Shown here: in pieces, positions 33,797 through 45,340 of the stretch
Position numbering within the stretch: position 1 is the stretch's first letter
How the letters are laid out: each line of letters starts with the position of its first letter
Assembly: GCA_007258455.2 (NCBI GenBank)
Contig: VDFB02139324.1
Span: forward strand, 1 to 64,000
DNA: 64,000 bases
DNA from: Sequoia sempervirens
Lineage: Eukaryota; Streptophyta; Pinopsida; Cupressales; Cupressaceae
Direction of reading: 5' to 3'
Notes under the pieces: model-generated
Told to the model about the DNA's origin: nothing
What the model saw: the letters and a program-made list of their open reading frames with translations, nothing else
The model's database searches: none
Translations under genes and position numbers: made by a program

Positions 33797-35054
33797 TTTG
33801 TGATGAATACAGTTTATGACTCAATTTTGATAGAGTTTATTATCTATTTTATGTAGTTGTCATAGGCTTTGATACTTGGATACTGAAGTTTTTGTGATAT
33901 TTCATCAAAACCATAGATATTAGGCATAAGCTATTTTTGTAGCCTTTAAATGGCATTGACATGCTATACGAACTATCTATGTTGATTTTACATGTGGATT
34001 GATGAACATTACTTTAAGATAATTACAAATGTGCAATTGTTGTGCATACTAATATTGTTATGTAGATATAATAAGAAGCCTACAAAATTGAGGAAGATTT
34101 GGCCAACTAGTCATTCGCCATTAAGGTCAACAAGGTGATTGATCAAAGGTCAATGGAGGGAAAAATCTCAGCAAGAGGGAAATTCCTAGTTTAAATCGAA
34201 GGATTGTAACTGCCTTGTAAATGATCTTAATTGTTTGTTGAGCGAATATAGGAATTATTGTTGTGCTAGATCTGCGTTAAGGAAAACATGCTTGACCAGA
34301 TTCCATTCATACATAACCTCCTCTCCACTTTTTATGCTTTCCCTAAAGTGGCGTCCTCCTAATCTGTTGGAGTTGACCACCTTGCTAGGTAGTTAGTAGT
34401 TTTTCTTCCTATAAATAGGACTCAAATTATCCTTCCCAAAAGGTTGATTAATCTGATGATGTACTCGCATTCTTAGTTTTTCAAGTTATACAGTTATGTT
34501 GCTCTATTGTACTTATGTTTTTCAATGAATAAAATGAATTTATAAGTTTGTGCATCTAAGTTTACATTTGTCTTAAGGGATACTCATCCAAGGGGGACCA
34601 CTTGGTGAGCATTCCATCCTTTAGTTTAGTCATTACTTTCTATTCAGCAATTAGTTAAGAATTTGGCACTGTCTATTCCTGCAGCCACTAGAATTCCATT
34701 CTATGGCTGTTCCTGCAGCCAAAGCAGACAGAGTAGTTTCTTGTTTGTTTGCTTAGATTTTCATTTCTGTCATGCATTTCAGATTAGTATAGTTATTGGT
34801 TGATGCTCAACACTTATGTTATTTATTTCCAAGCAATTTACTTTCAACACTATGTCTTTCTTAGCTATAGAATGAAGATGACTACTATGAATTCCTAGTG
34901 CACATACTGTGCTGACCCATTTCAAGTCTACGTCCCTGGGTTGACAAGTTAAATGCACCTTCATGATGTTTGACATAGCTATTCAGATTAGATTTCATAT
35001 CTTTGAATCACAATTGTAAGGGCTTAGTTGTTAGATCATTGTAGGAGGCCAACA
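33797..35054 (+). repeat. Athila-type 5' LTR (left end uncertain)
   Basis: The right end GGAGGCCAACA is followed at once by an Athila-type PBS. A TATA box lies 640 bp before the end. The left boundary is not fixed: TG dinucleotides at 33,776 and 33,797 are both possible, and no TSD was found. Contains AATAAAATGAATTTATAA after the TATA box as a possible polyadenylation region. Confidence 0.55.
34410..34418 (+). promoter_or_regulatory. TATA box of Athila-type LTR
   Basis: TATAAATAG in the context CTTCCTATAAATAGGACTC, a typical plant core promoter. Confidence 0.65.
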
Positions 35055-35077
35055 TTTTTGGCGTCGTTGTTGAGGAT
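35055..35077 (+). other. Athila-type primer-binding site
   Basis: TTTTTGGCGTCGTTGTTGAG resembles the TTTTTGGCGCCGTTGCCGGGGA that starts plant Athila elements; the differences are mostly C-to-T or G-to-A. Confidence 0.75.
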
Positions 35078-35236
35078 GGTGTCAAACTAGGGAGTTCTTT
35101 GGAGTCATTGATAGTTTTTCTTGTTGTAGTATTTATGAAAGTTTGTTCTTAGTATACCCCTCATTTAGGAAAGTAATGATCCACCATTCTTTTGCCAATT
35201 CTTTGTGTGAGTTGGCTGATAGTGAGTTGATACTGT

Positions 35237-36700
35237 ATGCATAGAGGAAGGAGAGATGCTCATGGGAAATTCCTTCCTAATAACCTTGATCTATTCCAAC
35301 TAGATGAGCATTTGAATCTGCCAAGAGAAGAAGAAGAAGAAGAAGCACACCCCTTTGTTGATGCATTCCCCAATTTGAGTAGTTCTGAAACCTCTTTTGA
35401 AGATCAAAATCAGCTTGAGAATCCCTTTGCTTTGGAACTACATTAGGCAGGCATGGGTGATGCAAATAGAAACAGACCTAACCAACCAACTTTTCCTTTC
35501 CCCATTGCTCATCAGAATGAAGTTGACAACCTTAAAAATATCCCTACTTTAGTCATTCTCGAGTTCTATGGACTCGTCACAGAAGATCTTGATACTTTCT
35601 TGTTCGAGTTTGACATACTCTGTAGGAGTTATGACTATACCACTGATGCCCACAAGCTTAAACTATTCCCTACCACCTTGAAAGAAGCTGCATTAAGATG
35701 GTTTATGAGCCTAAGCAGAAATATTGTGGAGACTTGGGAGGACATGAAGACAAAGTTCCTTGAGAAGTACAAGGAATACTATAGGGGCAGTGACATGAGG
35801 GGAGATAACATTTTTAGGATGCAGCAAAAGGAAGATGAGAGCCTGGAGGATTACATTGCAAGATTTTTGTTTGTCTACAGAAATCTCCATACCATACACT
35901 CAATGAAGAATCACAAAAGCTGCTTTTCCTAAGAGGAATTAATGACAGCTGCACTGATGCCTTGGACCTAATGGGAGGAGGAGATAACACCCAAGTTCCT
36001 TGGGAGGATATCAAGAAGATACGTTAGAACTACTCTAGGGCAGCTTCAAAGAAAGGGAGAGCTTACCAATCATCTATGGGTAAGTCATCTACTAATGGAG
36101 TTTCAAGAATGGAGATTACTCACTTGCTGGTAGACTTCAAGCAAGACATTATAAACAATCTAGCTACTCAGCTGGATACACTTCAAGCTAAGAAGAAACA
36201 AGAGGAGGCAGAGGCAATGTTGGAAAAATATTACCCTCATTGCAGACAAAAGAAGGACTGCAAATGTAAGATGGTAGCTAATATTGACAGTAAGAAAATT
36301 CCATCTAAGTTCAAGCCAATCTAGGGTGAAGATGACCAAGTCTACTACATTGCACAAAGGAGGCCATGGGCTCCAAGACAAGGTATGCCAACAAATCCAC
36401 TATCTTTTGTTGGGCCATATTTTAATTCTTATTCATCTAGTAAACAATGGAAACCTTCATATCCCTCCAATTATGGAGGATATCCACCATAGCCTTGGAG
36501 TAACCCTCCAAATTCCTAGCCCAATCACCAAAAATCTCCACCCCAGTGGTAGCAACCTAAGGGGAATTGGTAGCAGTTTCAAGGAAATTGGCAACCACCT
36601 CTAGGACACTGGCAGCAAACATCTCAATGGAGGGGAGGACAACAATGGCCAAACTAGACAACTAGTTACATGCAGCCACCTTCTCATCCCTAACAGCCTG
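35237..36700 (+). pseudogene. gag: Athila gag
   Basis: The frame from 35,237 (MHRGRRDAHGKF) runs through one TAG at 35,444 and continues in frame from 35,453 to 35,932. The gag core reads FLFEFDILCRSYDYTTDAHK, then LFPTTLKEAALRWF and FLEKYKEYYRG, the Athila pattern. After 35,930 the sequence continues with stops to a Pro/Gln/Trp-rich C-terminal region (36,480-36,700). An acidic run of six Glu codons from a GAAGAA repeat lies near 35,325. Confidence 0.83.
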
Positions 36701-37530
36701 CTATAATGCCTCCTCCTGCTAGTTCAAGTTCAAATACACCCAAACCTACTCAACTACTAGCTCATCCCACACCTAACCTAAATAACAAACCACAGCAACA
36801 ACCAGTATACTCTGTTGATCCAAATCAATTGCCTGCATATGTTGTGAGTGTAAGTGGCATCCACTTGCGTTCAAGAACTACCTTGCCAGCTCCTTCCATA
36901 CCCATTATCACTGAGCTTCCTATGGAAGAAGAGGAGCATCTAAATGACCCCATTCAGCCAAATGCACCTGAAAATCCTGAACTAGTCCCAGTTAAGCAGA
37001 CTGAACAAGAACCACCATTTCCTTAGAGGTTGGAAATCGCTAAACAAAAAGAAGAGAAGGAGGAACTATCTTTTGACATTCTAGACCAATTTAAGCATGT
37101 ATGTGTCAAGATACCTCTATTTCAGCCCATAAAAGATGTTCCTATATATGGCAAGGCAATTAAGGAAGCATGTCTTAAGAAGTCAGGCAGGTAGAAGAAA
37201 TACCTCACTATGGTTCATGTGGTGGGATAGCTGGCTAACATCATGCTTGGGAAAGTGGTTGTTCCCAAATATAATGACCTAGGGAGTCTTGTGGTAGGAT
37301 ATGTTATAAATGGGATCCAAATAAAGAATGCTCTGATTGATTTGGGGACAACAATAAATGTAATGACCAAGGATATCCTACAACAACTAAATGTTGCAAG
37401 CATGAGACCTACCCCTACTATCTTGCAGCTTGCTGATAGTTCCATTGTTAAACTTGATGGTATAGTAGAGGATCTTACAATGACTCTAGAATCTTGTGAG
37501 TATCAAACAGACTTCATGAACCTTGTTTAT
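36700..37530 (+). pseudogene. Athila protease, truncated
   Basis: The frame 36,706-37,026 is Pro-rich linker with HLRSRTTLPAP. The frame 37,243-37,620 holds the retropepsin: KNALIDLGTTINVMTKDIL, in which Athila proteases usually have DLGA, then TPTILQLADSSIVKLDGIVE. Homology stops near 37,520 (TDFMNLVYNL), after which unrelated leader-like DNA begins. No Athila RT follows, so the element is cut here. Confidence 0.8.
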
Positions 37531-38806
37531 AATCTAAAAAATTGCATTTACATATTGCATTCTAGGTCATTGTATTGCATTTCACCCTCTTCCCATTTTG
37601 GGTTTATATTGAGTTTGTGAAACTTGTATGAGCTTTACAACTTGATGTCCTATTAGTAATACTATTGTGAGACGTAGTTTGAGACTCATGTCATCCCATG
37701 ATAAATCATTCATCGTGGGTCTTGGGTTTTCCAACTCTTTCACTAATAGTGTTGATATTCAACCCTCTATGAATCATAGCCTTCACACCTCATTTCTAAT
37801 GACTACACTACCTACAAACAATGTGCATGATGTTGCTAGTGTCCCGCAAGAAAACATAAGAAGGATGGATGAAGAAATTGAAAAGTTGCAAAGCTTTGTC
37901 AATTCTGAAAAAATTTATACTAGTGTCATTCCTACCTTAGATAATGTGAGGAAAATTCTTGAAACTGAACATGGAATAGAGATTGTGCGAAATCTAGCTC
38001 ATATTACTCACAAACACATCCCTACAATGACTAGTTGCACTCAAGCTTTGGGGTACACTCAAAGCCAAGGTGGAAATTCAATTCCTTCTTCCACAACCCT
38101 TACCTCTATTCCTACATACACTAGTACTCACATTACCACAACCATTCAACCTAATAGCAATGTCAACACTTCCTTAGGTATTTCCACTAGGAATCATTCT
38201 ACCTTTGTGAATTCAAATCTCACATATGCTCAACCATTCCCCCTCACAAATCTGCAATTCACTTGCAATCCACATACATACACCACCCCACCTTATTCCC
38301 CTCCATCTCACAATACCAACAATGATCCCATCCTTAACACACTTTTGCAAAACATGTCATACCTTCAACAATAAATCTCCACCCTAAATCAAAACAACAA
38401 TGGCCAACCTTCACAATACATCGAAACCAATCCCTTATCCTTGGAGATATTGAAAACACAAATGCCACAAGGTATAGAGGTTCCTAGGTTTGAGAAATAT
38501 GGTGGGAAAGGAGATCATGTTAGCCATCTTTTCACTTACACCACCATATGTAGTGACTTCATTTTTAAAGATAAACTCTCGGTTAAGCTATTCCCTAGAT
38601 CCTTGAAAGATGTTGCTTTAGAGTGGTTTTTCTCCCTACCGAATAATTCAATTGGTTCATTCAATGAACTTATTGATTCCTTTTACAACCATTTCCAAAT
38701 TCACATGGGTCCCAAGATGACCTTAGCTAATTTGATGACATTTAAACAAAAGGCCGATGAAAAGGTCATGGATTTCATAACACGATATCAAATCCTTTAT
38801 TCATAA
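37530..38806 (+). pseudogene. gag: Gag of a second Tat-like, gag-only element
   Basis: A T-rich leader (37,530-37,666) is followed by an open frame 37,667-38,374 (MRRSLRLMSSHDKS...), a Ser/Thr/Asn/Pro-rich N-terminal region with the coiled stretch MDEEIEKLQSFVN. After one TAA the capsid domain continues in the frame 38,441-38,806: GIEVPRFEKYGGKGDHVSHL, LFPRSLKDVALEWFFSLPNN, LANLMTFKQKADEKVMDFIT. It is quite intact, with one stop in about 380 codons, but distinct from Tat-1 gag. No protease or pol follows, so the element was probably non-autonomous or internally deleted. Confidence 0.82.
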
Positions 38807-40278
38807 ATAAACATTAAGATTCTTGATGCTAACCCTCAAAGAATCTAAGATTGATGAGGAAGTGCATAATGAGCTAAATCTAATGTTTTCCTCTTCTATG
38901 AACTTAAATGATGATTCTACAAATAAGAGTGTTGAACTTGGTGTGTGTCCTAGTTTGGCACTTGGTGTTGTCCCTTTGGCTAGTTGTCCTCCTTCCATAT
39001 ATACTAAAAAAGATTGGGATGTAGATGACCTGCTATAGGTTGACTCGCATGTGCCTTACTATTATTTTGTTTTGCTTTCTTTTACATGTTTCTTTGTGTG
39101 ATTGTATGTGTGTAATGTGATCCATCGTATTGTTCTATTTGATGTATCTCTCTTCATGTGCATTCCTCTATTTGTATCTACATTCTTCTATATGTTGTAA
39201 ACATTTATCTTTTTCATTTTTCTTGTGTTTTCCTTTTGGGGATGACGCAAGGCATCGAGACATTTAGGTCTCTTCCATGTTGACCTGAAATATTTTCTTT
39301 ATTTTCACTCTCTATGTGTCATTCTTCCTATTATGTGATTATTTAGGGAATGATGACATTTCCAAGCTCTCATGTCCTCTTTATGGTTAGCATAGACTAT
39401 TTTCTACTATAAATTTATTGCTCACAACAATGGTGTTAGCAATTCCTTTAAAGTGGGGGAATACATAGGCGTCCCTATGTTATTTTTGTGATTTTCTTAC
39501 TTCTTGTGATGTGCTCTTTTCTTGGTGGTGTTATTGGGTTTGATGTCCTCCGAGAGCATGATATTTCTTACGATATGACTTTCCTCTTAGTGGTGATGCT
39601 ACTCATTGTATTCCCTAAGTTGTGAGACTTTTATCTTGGACTTTCCCTATCTTAGAGAAATTAGGCACGATGATCCCTAAGAAGAAGACCGTATATGAAC
39701 TAAGAAAGATCCATTTGAACAAAACCATATATCTATAATGTTCATGTGTTTAGCATCCATATAAGGCCACCAAGCATAATGCACCTTGCTTTCCAATCAA
39801 GCCTTCCCCATGTTCATGAGTGCTTAGCACAGCACAACTTGTTTAGGCCTTGTGAATCTCGAAGTGTAGTATTGTGGTGCCTTATTGAAGTTTTCAAGAG
39901 GATAGCTTTGATATGGTATAGGATCCTAATAAGATTCTCTCATTTTCAAACTGTTGGGGGCTCACCTAGTGGATGGCTTGAGGTTCTAGTGTATGTGTCG
40001 TTTGCATAATGGACATCAAGTTCTACTTGTGAATGTGTAGGAAAAATAGCCTAGACGTGTTCCAAATCGTGTTGGGCAGTCGAGGTTTGATCCACCCCCT
40101 TCCTTGGACAAACAGTTGTGTTCCACATCGTGTTGGGACAGTCAAAGCTTGATCCACATCCCTTTTTCTTCTCGTAGGCTTTGATATTGTATGATTGAGT
40201 ATCTTTGTCATTGTTGCATACATAATTGTCTTGAATTTCTACTTTAGTGTGAGTTTGACATGGGGTCATACTCTCACT
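38807..40278 (+). other. 3' untranslated region of the gag-only element
   Basis: A short frame (38,823-39,038, MMLTLKESKIDEEVHNEL) directly after gag may be its last part. The rest is T-rich without recognisable coding content. It includes a tandem duplication of about 61-bp units at 40,058-40,163 (GTGTTCCA(A/C)ATCGTGTTGGG...TTGATCCAC). It ends in the polypurine tract. Confidence 0.6.
40058..40163 (+). repeat. Tandem duplication upstream of PPT
   Basis: Two copies starting GTGTTCCAAATCGTGTTGGG and GTGTTCCACATCGTGTTGGG, about 61 bp apart, both running to TTGATCCAC. Confidence 0.8.
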
Positions 40279-40293
40279 AAAGTGGGGGCTAAA
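40279..40293 (+). other. Polypurine tract of gag-only element
   Basis: AAAGTGGGGGCTAAA directly before TGTAGTGTAGG. Confidence 0.7.
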
Positions 40294-41246
40294 TGTAGTG
40301 TAGGAAAACGTATCCCTTCACACTTAATTTGGGAATAAATAATTAATAAAAAGGACTAAATTATGCCTTAATTTAGTGTTGTAATGTGTATTTTACATAT
40401 TCACATTAAGTTTAGGGCCTTATTAAATAAAATTGACTTAATTTTGCCTTATTTGTGGTGTTGTAAGGTGTACCTTTACACTTTCACACTTATCTAGGGC
40501 TTTATTAATTAATTGATGTTAATTTTCCTTAATTGGCCCCTTTAATTCAAATCCAAGCTTAACTAATTACAATTTTTGAAGAGGACAACCCAACATTCGT
40601 TAATACCATAACATAACACTTAACATTGGAGAATTTGTGTCCTAGGTGAGTGACCTAGGACCCATTCTCCCAAGGGAAAATGGTTCCTCACTTAGACCTA
40701 GGACCTAAATTTCAAATATTTTTTTGGTTGTATTTCAATGATTTCAAATGTGTATTCACATGTCGGCTTGTGTTATTTGAATTTCAAGAATTAATGTTAA
40801 CATATGTATAAATATAAGGTCATTTCACTAAGTTTCATCTAAGCATTTTTTATGAGATCAAGCTAGAGCAAGTTCAAGAGAATTTTCAAGGCATTCAAGG
40901 GCAGCTTTATAGAAGAATTATTGCAGCAATCAAGATCCTATTATCATGTCAAAGTCTCCTTGCATCATGCATGTTATTTGAGCTAAAATGTTGATGTGTT
41001 CAAGATCCATTCAAGCATTCAAAGGCATTGTTTCAAATCAAGTTTCATGATCAAGATCCACATCCATTGAATCCATCTCATGCAAGTTGTAGATCCATAT
41101 TCCAAAGGTTCAAACAAGGTTTTGGTGAGTTGTGACATTACATTCATCCATTCATCATTCCTTCATGCTATTTCATTTCATTACAAGGTTTAATTACCAA
41201 AACGGGGTTTGACCAAGACAAACCCCCATTCACCGAACAACAAACA
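40294..41246 (+). repeat. 3' LTR of gag-only element
   Basis: Starts TGTAGTGTAGGAAAACG after the PPT. Contains TTAATTAATT-rich U3, a TATA box TATAAATA (40,807-40,814), and ends most plausibly at CCGAACAACAAACA. About 953 bp. The right end is judged from CA only; no TSD could be tested because the 5' LTR is missing. Confidence 0.65.
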
Positions 41247-42360
41247 TTTTTCCTTCTTGATGTGTATTTGTAGATTTTAGGTGGAAGATCTCTTGAAGAG
41301 AAAAATTGCAAAGTTTTCAAAGTTGTCATCATTCTTGCAATTTCATGGAAACTAACCTATAGAATTTATTTTTGGCTTTTCAACTGTGAGATTCGGGAAT
41401 TTGGGAGTGTAGACACAGGTGAATAGAACCCAAAAACCATTTTCCATAGGGTGAATGAGTCCTCAGTAAGCTTTTTAAAATCACTTTTGGTGACTAGTAC
41501 ACATCACTTTCCCATTCTCAGATCTGTAATTTGATTTTTGGTTCCATTAAAATTAAGCTTAATCTTCTAGATGCACTTTGTAGATTGCAATTTGGAGTTG
41601 ATTTTCTATTTTTAATCTTTCTCCCCAAAGTGTTGTTTAATAGGGACCCCCATCCTTGTATAAAAGGGAAATTTGCATATTCACACCTTGATTTGACTCA
41701 CCTTTTGGTTGACAATCATTTCATTGTTTGGATCTCATTTCCTGAATGAAATAGTGGAGAATAGGTCTATCTACTATCATTTTGGTGAACCCCCTTTTTC
41801 TTTCAATCAACCCCCAAAACCTATTTTCCTTTGTTTCAAAAGCTATATAATGTAATAATTTATGTGTTGTTGATGAAAGAAGAATTTACAGGTTTGAGCC
41901 TTTTGCTCTCCCATGTCACCATTTCAATATGGTATCAGAGTAGGTTTCAAAAGAGGCCTCTCTAATTTTTGACCCACTCATGCTTTGTTTATCAAGTTGA
42001 TTAATGCAATGGATTAGTGGACACCATGAACCTCCATGACCACATTGCCTTTTTTACGGGTTCTTCTCAACCACCTTAACCTCCTACACTTTTTTGCAAC
42101 ACCTTATATCTCTGCAACTTTGAATATGAACAAAATGAACATAATGGAGGAAAAAATGTGTAAAAACTGTACACAATAAAAGAGAAAAGTGATGCACATG
42201 AATGGTGGATGTCAACGGTTTCATTGTGAGGTTCATGGTATTTGCTAGTATTGCTGACAAATGTGCAAGAATGGTGGACTTTACAATATGTCATGCTGAG
42301 AGGGGCTCCCCAATACACTTTTCAATCACTGAGACACAAGAAGTTTCTTACCGACATGCA
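41247..42360 (+). mobile_element. LTR fragment with initiator-Met PBS
   Basis: A TATA-like box GTATAAAAGGG (about 41,658) is followed 270 bp later by ATTTCAATATGGTATCAGAG, whose TGGTATCAGAG (41,930-41,940) is a perfect initiator-Met PBS core. The sequence up to about 41,927 is therefore probably the end of a 5' LTR and the following bases the start of an internal region. No gag follows before the motif-rich DNA. The LTR start was not found. Confidence 0.5.
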
Positions 42361-42975
42361 CTTTTGTTTCATTCACTGTCATTGTAACTATCCGATATCG
42401 GGGAGATATCACATTGAATACCATATGTTTCACCGAAAGCTCTGAGTCCACACTTGATCGCCAAGACAAAATCAATCTCACACTGACATAAACCTTTTGC
42501 ATTTTTTATCGGTGAGACCCAACGAAGTCGCCAAGACCTCCCTCCGAATGTCACTAACTCTTACCGATAAGCCAATCCTTCCACCGCTGGTCGGTGAGAA
42601 AATAAAACCTCGCTATGACCTCGCACCGAAAACAACCCGCTTGGCCAAAGAGATCCCATAATGTACTAGTCGATGAGACATTTTAAATTCGATAAGACAC
42701 TACCCGACAACCTGACTCCCGTCGATGAACCTTTCCATGCATTAGTCGGGGAGACATTGAATTCGATGAAACATCATCCCGATGGTACAACTCCTGCCGA
42801 TAAGTATCATCCTCTGTTATCAAAACCATGAAGAGGTCCCGCCGAATGACCTGTAGGTAAAATCCAGTCACTGTGATATAAAAGGAGTCTTGCCGATAGG
42901 CAACACAGACTCCTTTTAACAAGAATACTCAATGAGTCAGGAAGACCATAATGAACTCACGCCGATAGGAACAAG
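42361..42975. repeat. Second CGGTGAGAC motif field
   Basis: Repeated TCGGTGAGAC, TCGGGGAGACAT, TCGCCAAGAC, GTCGATGA(G/A) and CTCCCGTCGATGAAC-type units, 20-60 bases apart. Same motif family as 16,900-18,240 and similar composition, but no colinear alignment could be followed by eye. Probably a diverged or partial copy of the same LTR family. Confidence 0.6.
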
Positions 42976-43903
42976 AATGTGCAAAATGCAAACTCGATGG
43001 ATCCATGGGATAAATATATGCAAAATATGGGTAAAAATATCATGAACAGAGGAAAATGTGCTCAAGGTAGGGCTCATTTGGAAAATGCATGGGTATGGAC
43101 AACATGAAAAAATCATCAGATTTTTATAGTTCCAACAGGCCCTTGGTCTCAAGCTAAGTCATTTGCTTTCTTTCATTGTTCATCCAAATAAATCTAGATT
43201 CATCAAACATAGTTATATTATTTACATCATTATTGTGTGGGAAGGAATGGAATGGGCCAACATGTTTAATAATAAGTTTTTTTATTAAATTTAAAATTGT
43301 AAAAGCATACAACCATATTGAATGGGAATTCATCATTGCTATGCTATATGCTTTAGATTTTAGTTCCAAATTCCTACTTCGTATTCAAATTTCTTTTGTT
43401 GACGCTTTTGATTTCATCATTTTAATGGTCATCAATTCTCCTCTTGTGGGATATTTATTATTATATAGATATTTCACATGCACTTTATGTGTTAGCTATT
43501 GAAATATTTGGCTACATATTTATTCATATTGATTTATTGGACTTGGTTAAATTTATTAAAATCTTCCTAGTTCCACCCAACAACTTGCTAATGGTCACTT
43601 TTTTGGTGATTCATTTCTTACTCTCCTAGAAGAAAACAAGGTCAAACAAACTCTCCAATACTTGTATACCTTTTCTTTAACCTCTAGTTCAAGTATTTAA
43701 TGTAAAAAATTAATACAATACTATAGACAATCCTTTCTACTATTAGAATTGTGAAAAACCACAAAATCATGAGCCACAAGATCGAACAATGAACAAATGC
43801 ACCTTCCACGCAAGAGACTTGCAAACAATATATGTAATATTCCTCAACAAGAAAAAGCTACAAAAACAAGAGATTATAAAAAAGATATGAAAACTCGAGC
43901 AAT
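42976..43903. other. Intergenic DNA, nothing recognised
   Basis: Several open frames up to 108 codons (43,176-43,502, plus) are hydrophobic and AT-driven, with no motif. No terminal repeats recognised. Confidence 0.4.
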
Positions 43904-44454
43904 AATTACAATGAGGGTTGAGTGCTATATAGGAGCAAAACCCTAAAAGCATAAAAGAACCCTAAGTTTAGCTTAAGTGCATGAGAATAAATTAGACTAA
44001 TAATCAATTAAAAATTAATTAATCATTAGCTAATGCATGATTACTCTAACACCCCCCTTAAGATGAACTTAGGGAGTAGCTAAAAACCCTAAACATGAGA
44101 ATGCATGATGGGTCCCAACAAACAAGGCTTGGTGAGGTACCCATGTACAAACAAAAGATTTCTCCCACTATGGTTTTCTCCTTTTCTCCAGTTGTGAGAG
44201 ATCTTTTGTTTGTACATGGGTACCTCACCAGGCCTTGTATGTTGGGACCCATCATGCATTCTCATTTTTAGGGTTTTAGCTACTCCCTAAGTTCATCTTA
44301 AGGGGGTGTTAGAGTAATCATGCATTAGCTAATAATTAATTAATCTTTAATTGATTACTAGTCTAATTTATTCTCATGCACTTAAGCTAAACTTAGGAGT
44401 TCTTTTATGCTTTTAGGGTTTTTCTCCTATATAGCACTCAACCCTCATTATAAG
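43904..44454. repeat. Long inverted repeat (arms about 270 bp) from Copia-like 3' ends
   Basis: The left arm (about 43,904-44,173) is the reverse complement of the right arm (about 44,186-44,454); positions pair around 44,180 with few mismatches and a loop of about a dozen bases. The right arm contains, in order, an internal segment, a polypurine tract TCTTAAGGGGG, and an LTR start TGTTAGAGTAATCATGC (44,307). The LTR part carries TTTAATTGATTA blocks and a TATA-like CCTATATAG (about 44,425). The left arm is the same in the opposite direction. Two 3' ends of one element are thus joined through their internal sides. A transcript crossing it would form a hairpin of about 270 bp. Confidence 0.9.
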
Positions 44455-44571
44455 GATTACTCTTTAATTGATTATTAGTCTAATTTATTCTCATGCACTT
44501 AAGTTGAACATAGGAGTATTTTTATGCTTCTAGGGTTTTCTCCTATATAACACTCAACCCTCATTATAATT
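44340..44571 (+). repeat. Tandem duplication of the LTR part of the right arm
   Basis: The stretch from CTTTAATTGATTA to CTCAACCCTCATTATAA is present at 44,345-44,454 and again 116 bp later at 44,461-44,571, with about 10% difference. It contains a second TATA-like CCTATATAA. Confidence 0.85.
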
Positions 44572-45340
44572 ATCACTTGAGCTTTCATATGGTGAAAATC
44601 TCAATGAAAAATGGGTCTTGCAATCATTAGATAGCTCATCAATGTAGACTCTAAACTTTTTAGTCAACCATTCTTGAACCAAAGCTTGCTCACTTTGCTT
44701 CTTGTATGATTCTTTACCATGGTCTTCTATCGAATCTAGAACTTGATCTATTTGGGAGTTGTCAATCCTTGCATCCTTTATGTGGACATTATGGAACTCT
44801 TGTGCCTCTTTCCTTATTTTACACAAAAACTCATTTTTCTTGAAATTGGATTCATGACTTCTTTAAGCCATTTAGACCTAAACCTCTTTCTCAACATATG
44901 ATTCTTTGAGGAGATTGACCTATAATTCATGCAAAGTTTACCTAAATATGAGATGTTTTTATAGTGAGAACTTGTTCAACATTTGGAACAATCAAAATTT
45001 AGGTCCTTTTTTAGGAGCTTTTGTTGATATATATTTCACTATGTATATTAAATCCATGACTTTCTCCAAATCTTCTCATGTAGATACAAATGCAAACTAA
45101 AAAAGTTGTTCTTGAACCTTCTCACCTTCAACTATTTTTTGACCAATGAACTAATGCACCTTGTACTATTGCTAGAGTCGCTTTGACCTCTCCCTATAAT
45201 AGGGGTTAGTCCCCTCATCAAGGTCGTTAACATGTATGTAGTCATAATGCATGTGGACACGATTCTCATAGTTTTAACCACTTCAAAATGAAGTTTGGGG
45301 TTACAATGCTTATAGTTGGTAGTAGCATTCTTGTCCACAT
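44554..45340 (-). other. Unidentified open frames, minus strand
   Basis: A 90-codon frame (44,826-44,554) reads MCKIRKEAQEFHNVHIKDAR and ends acidic and Ser-rich; it is highly charged and could be a coiled remnant. The frame may extend upstream through stops (KESYVEKE near 44,890). A second frame (45,338-45,132) has no motif. No homology recognised; possibly a decayed retroelement gag or host fragment. Confidence 0.25.

Noticed and set aside
41411..41430. TGTAGACAC after a purine-rich run, possible Tat LTR start and hence the missing Tat-1 3' LTR
   Set aside because: Only about ten bases match; the following sequence does not resemble either Tat LTR.
43176..43502. 108-codon plus-strand frame as a membrane protein gene
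   Set aside because: Hydrophobicity follows from T-rich composition; there is no start context or motif, and an equally long frame exists in reverse.
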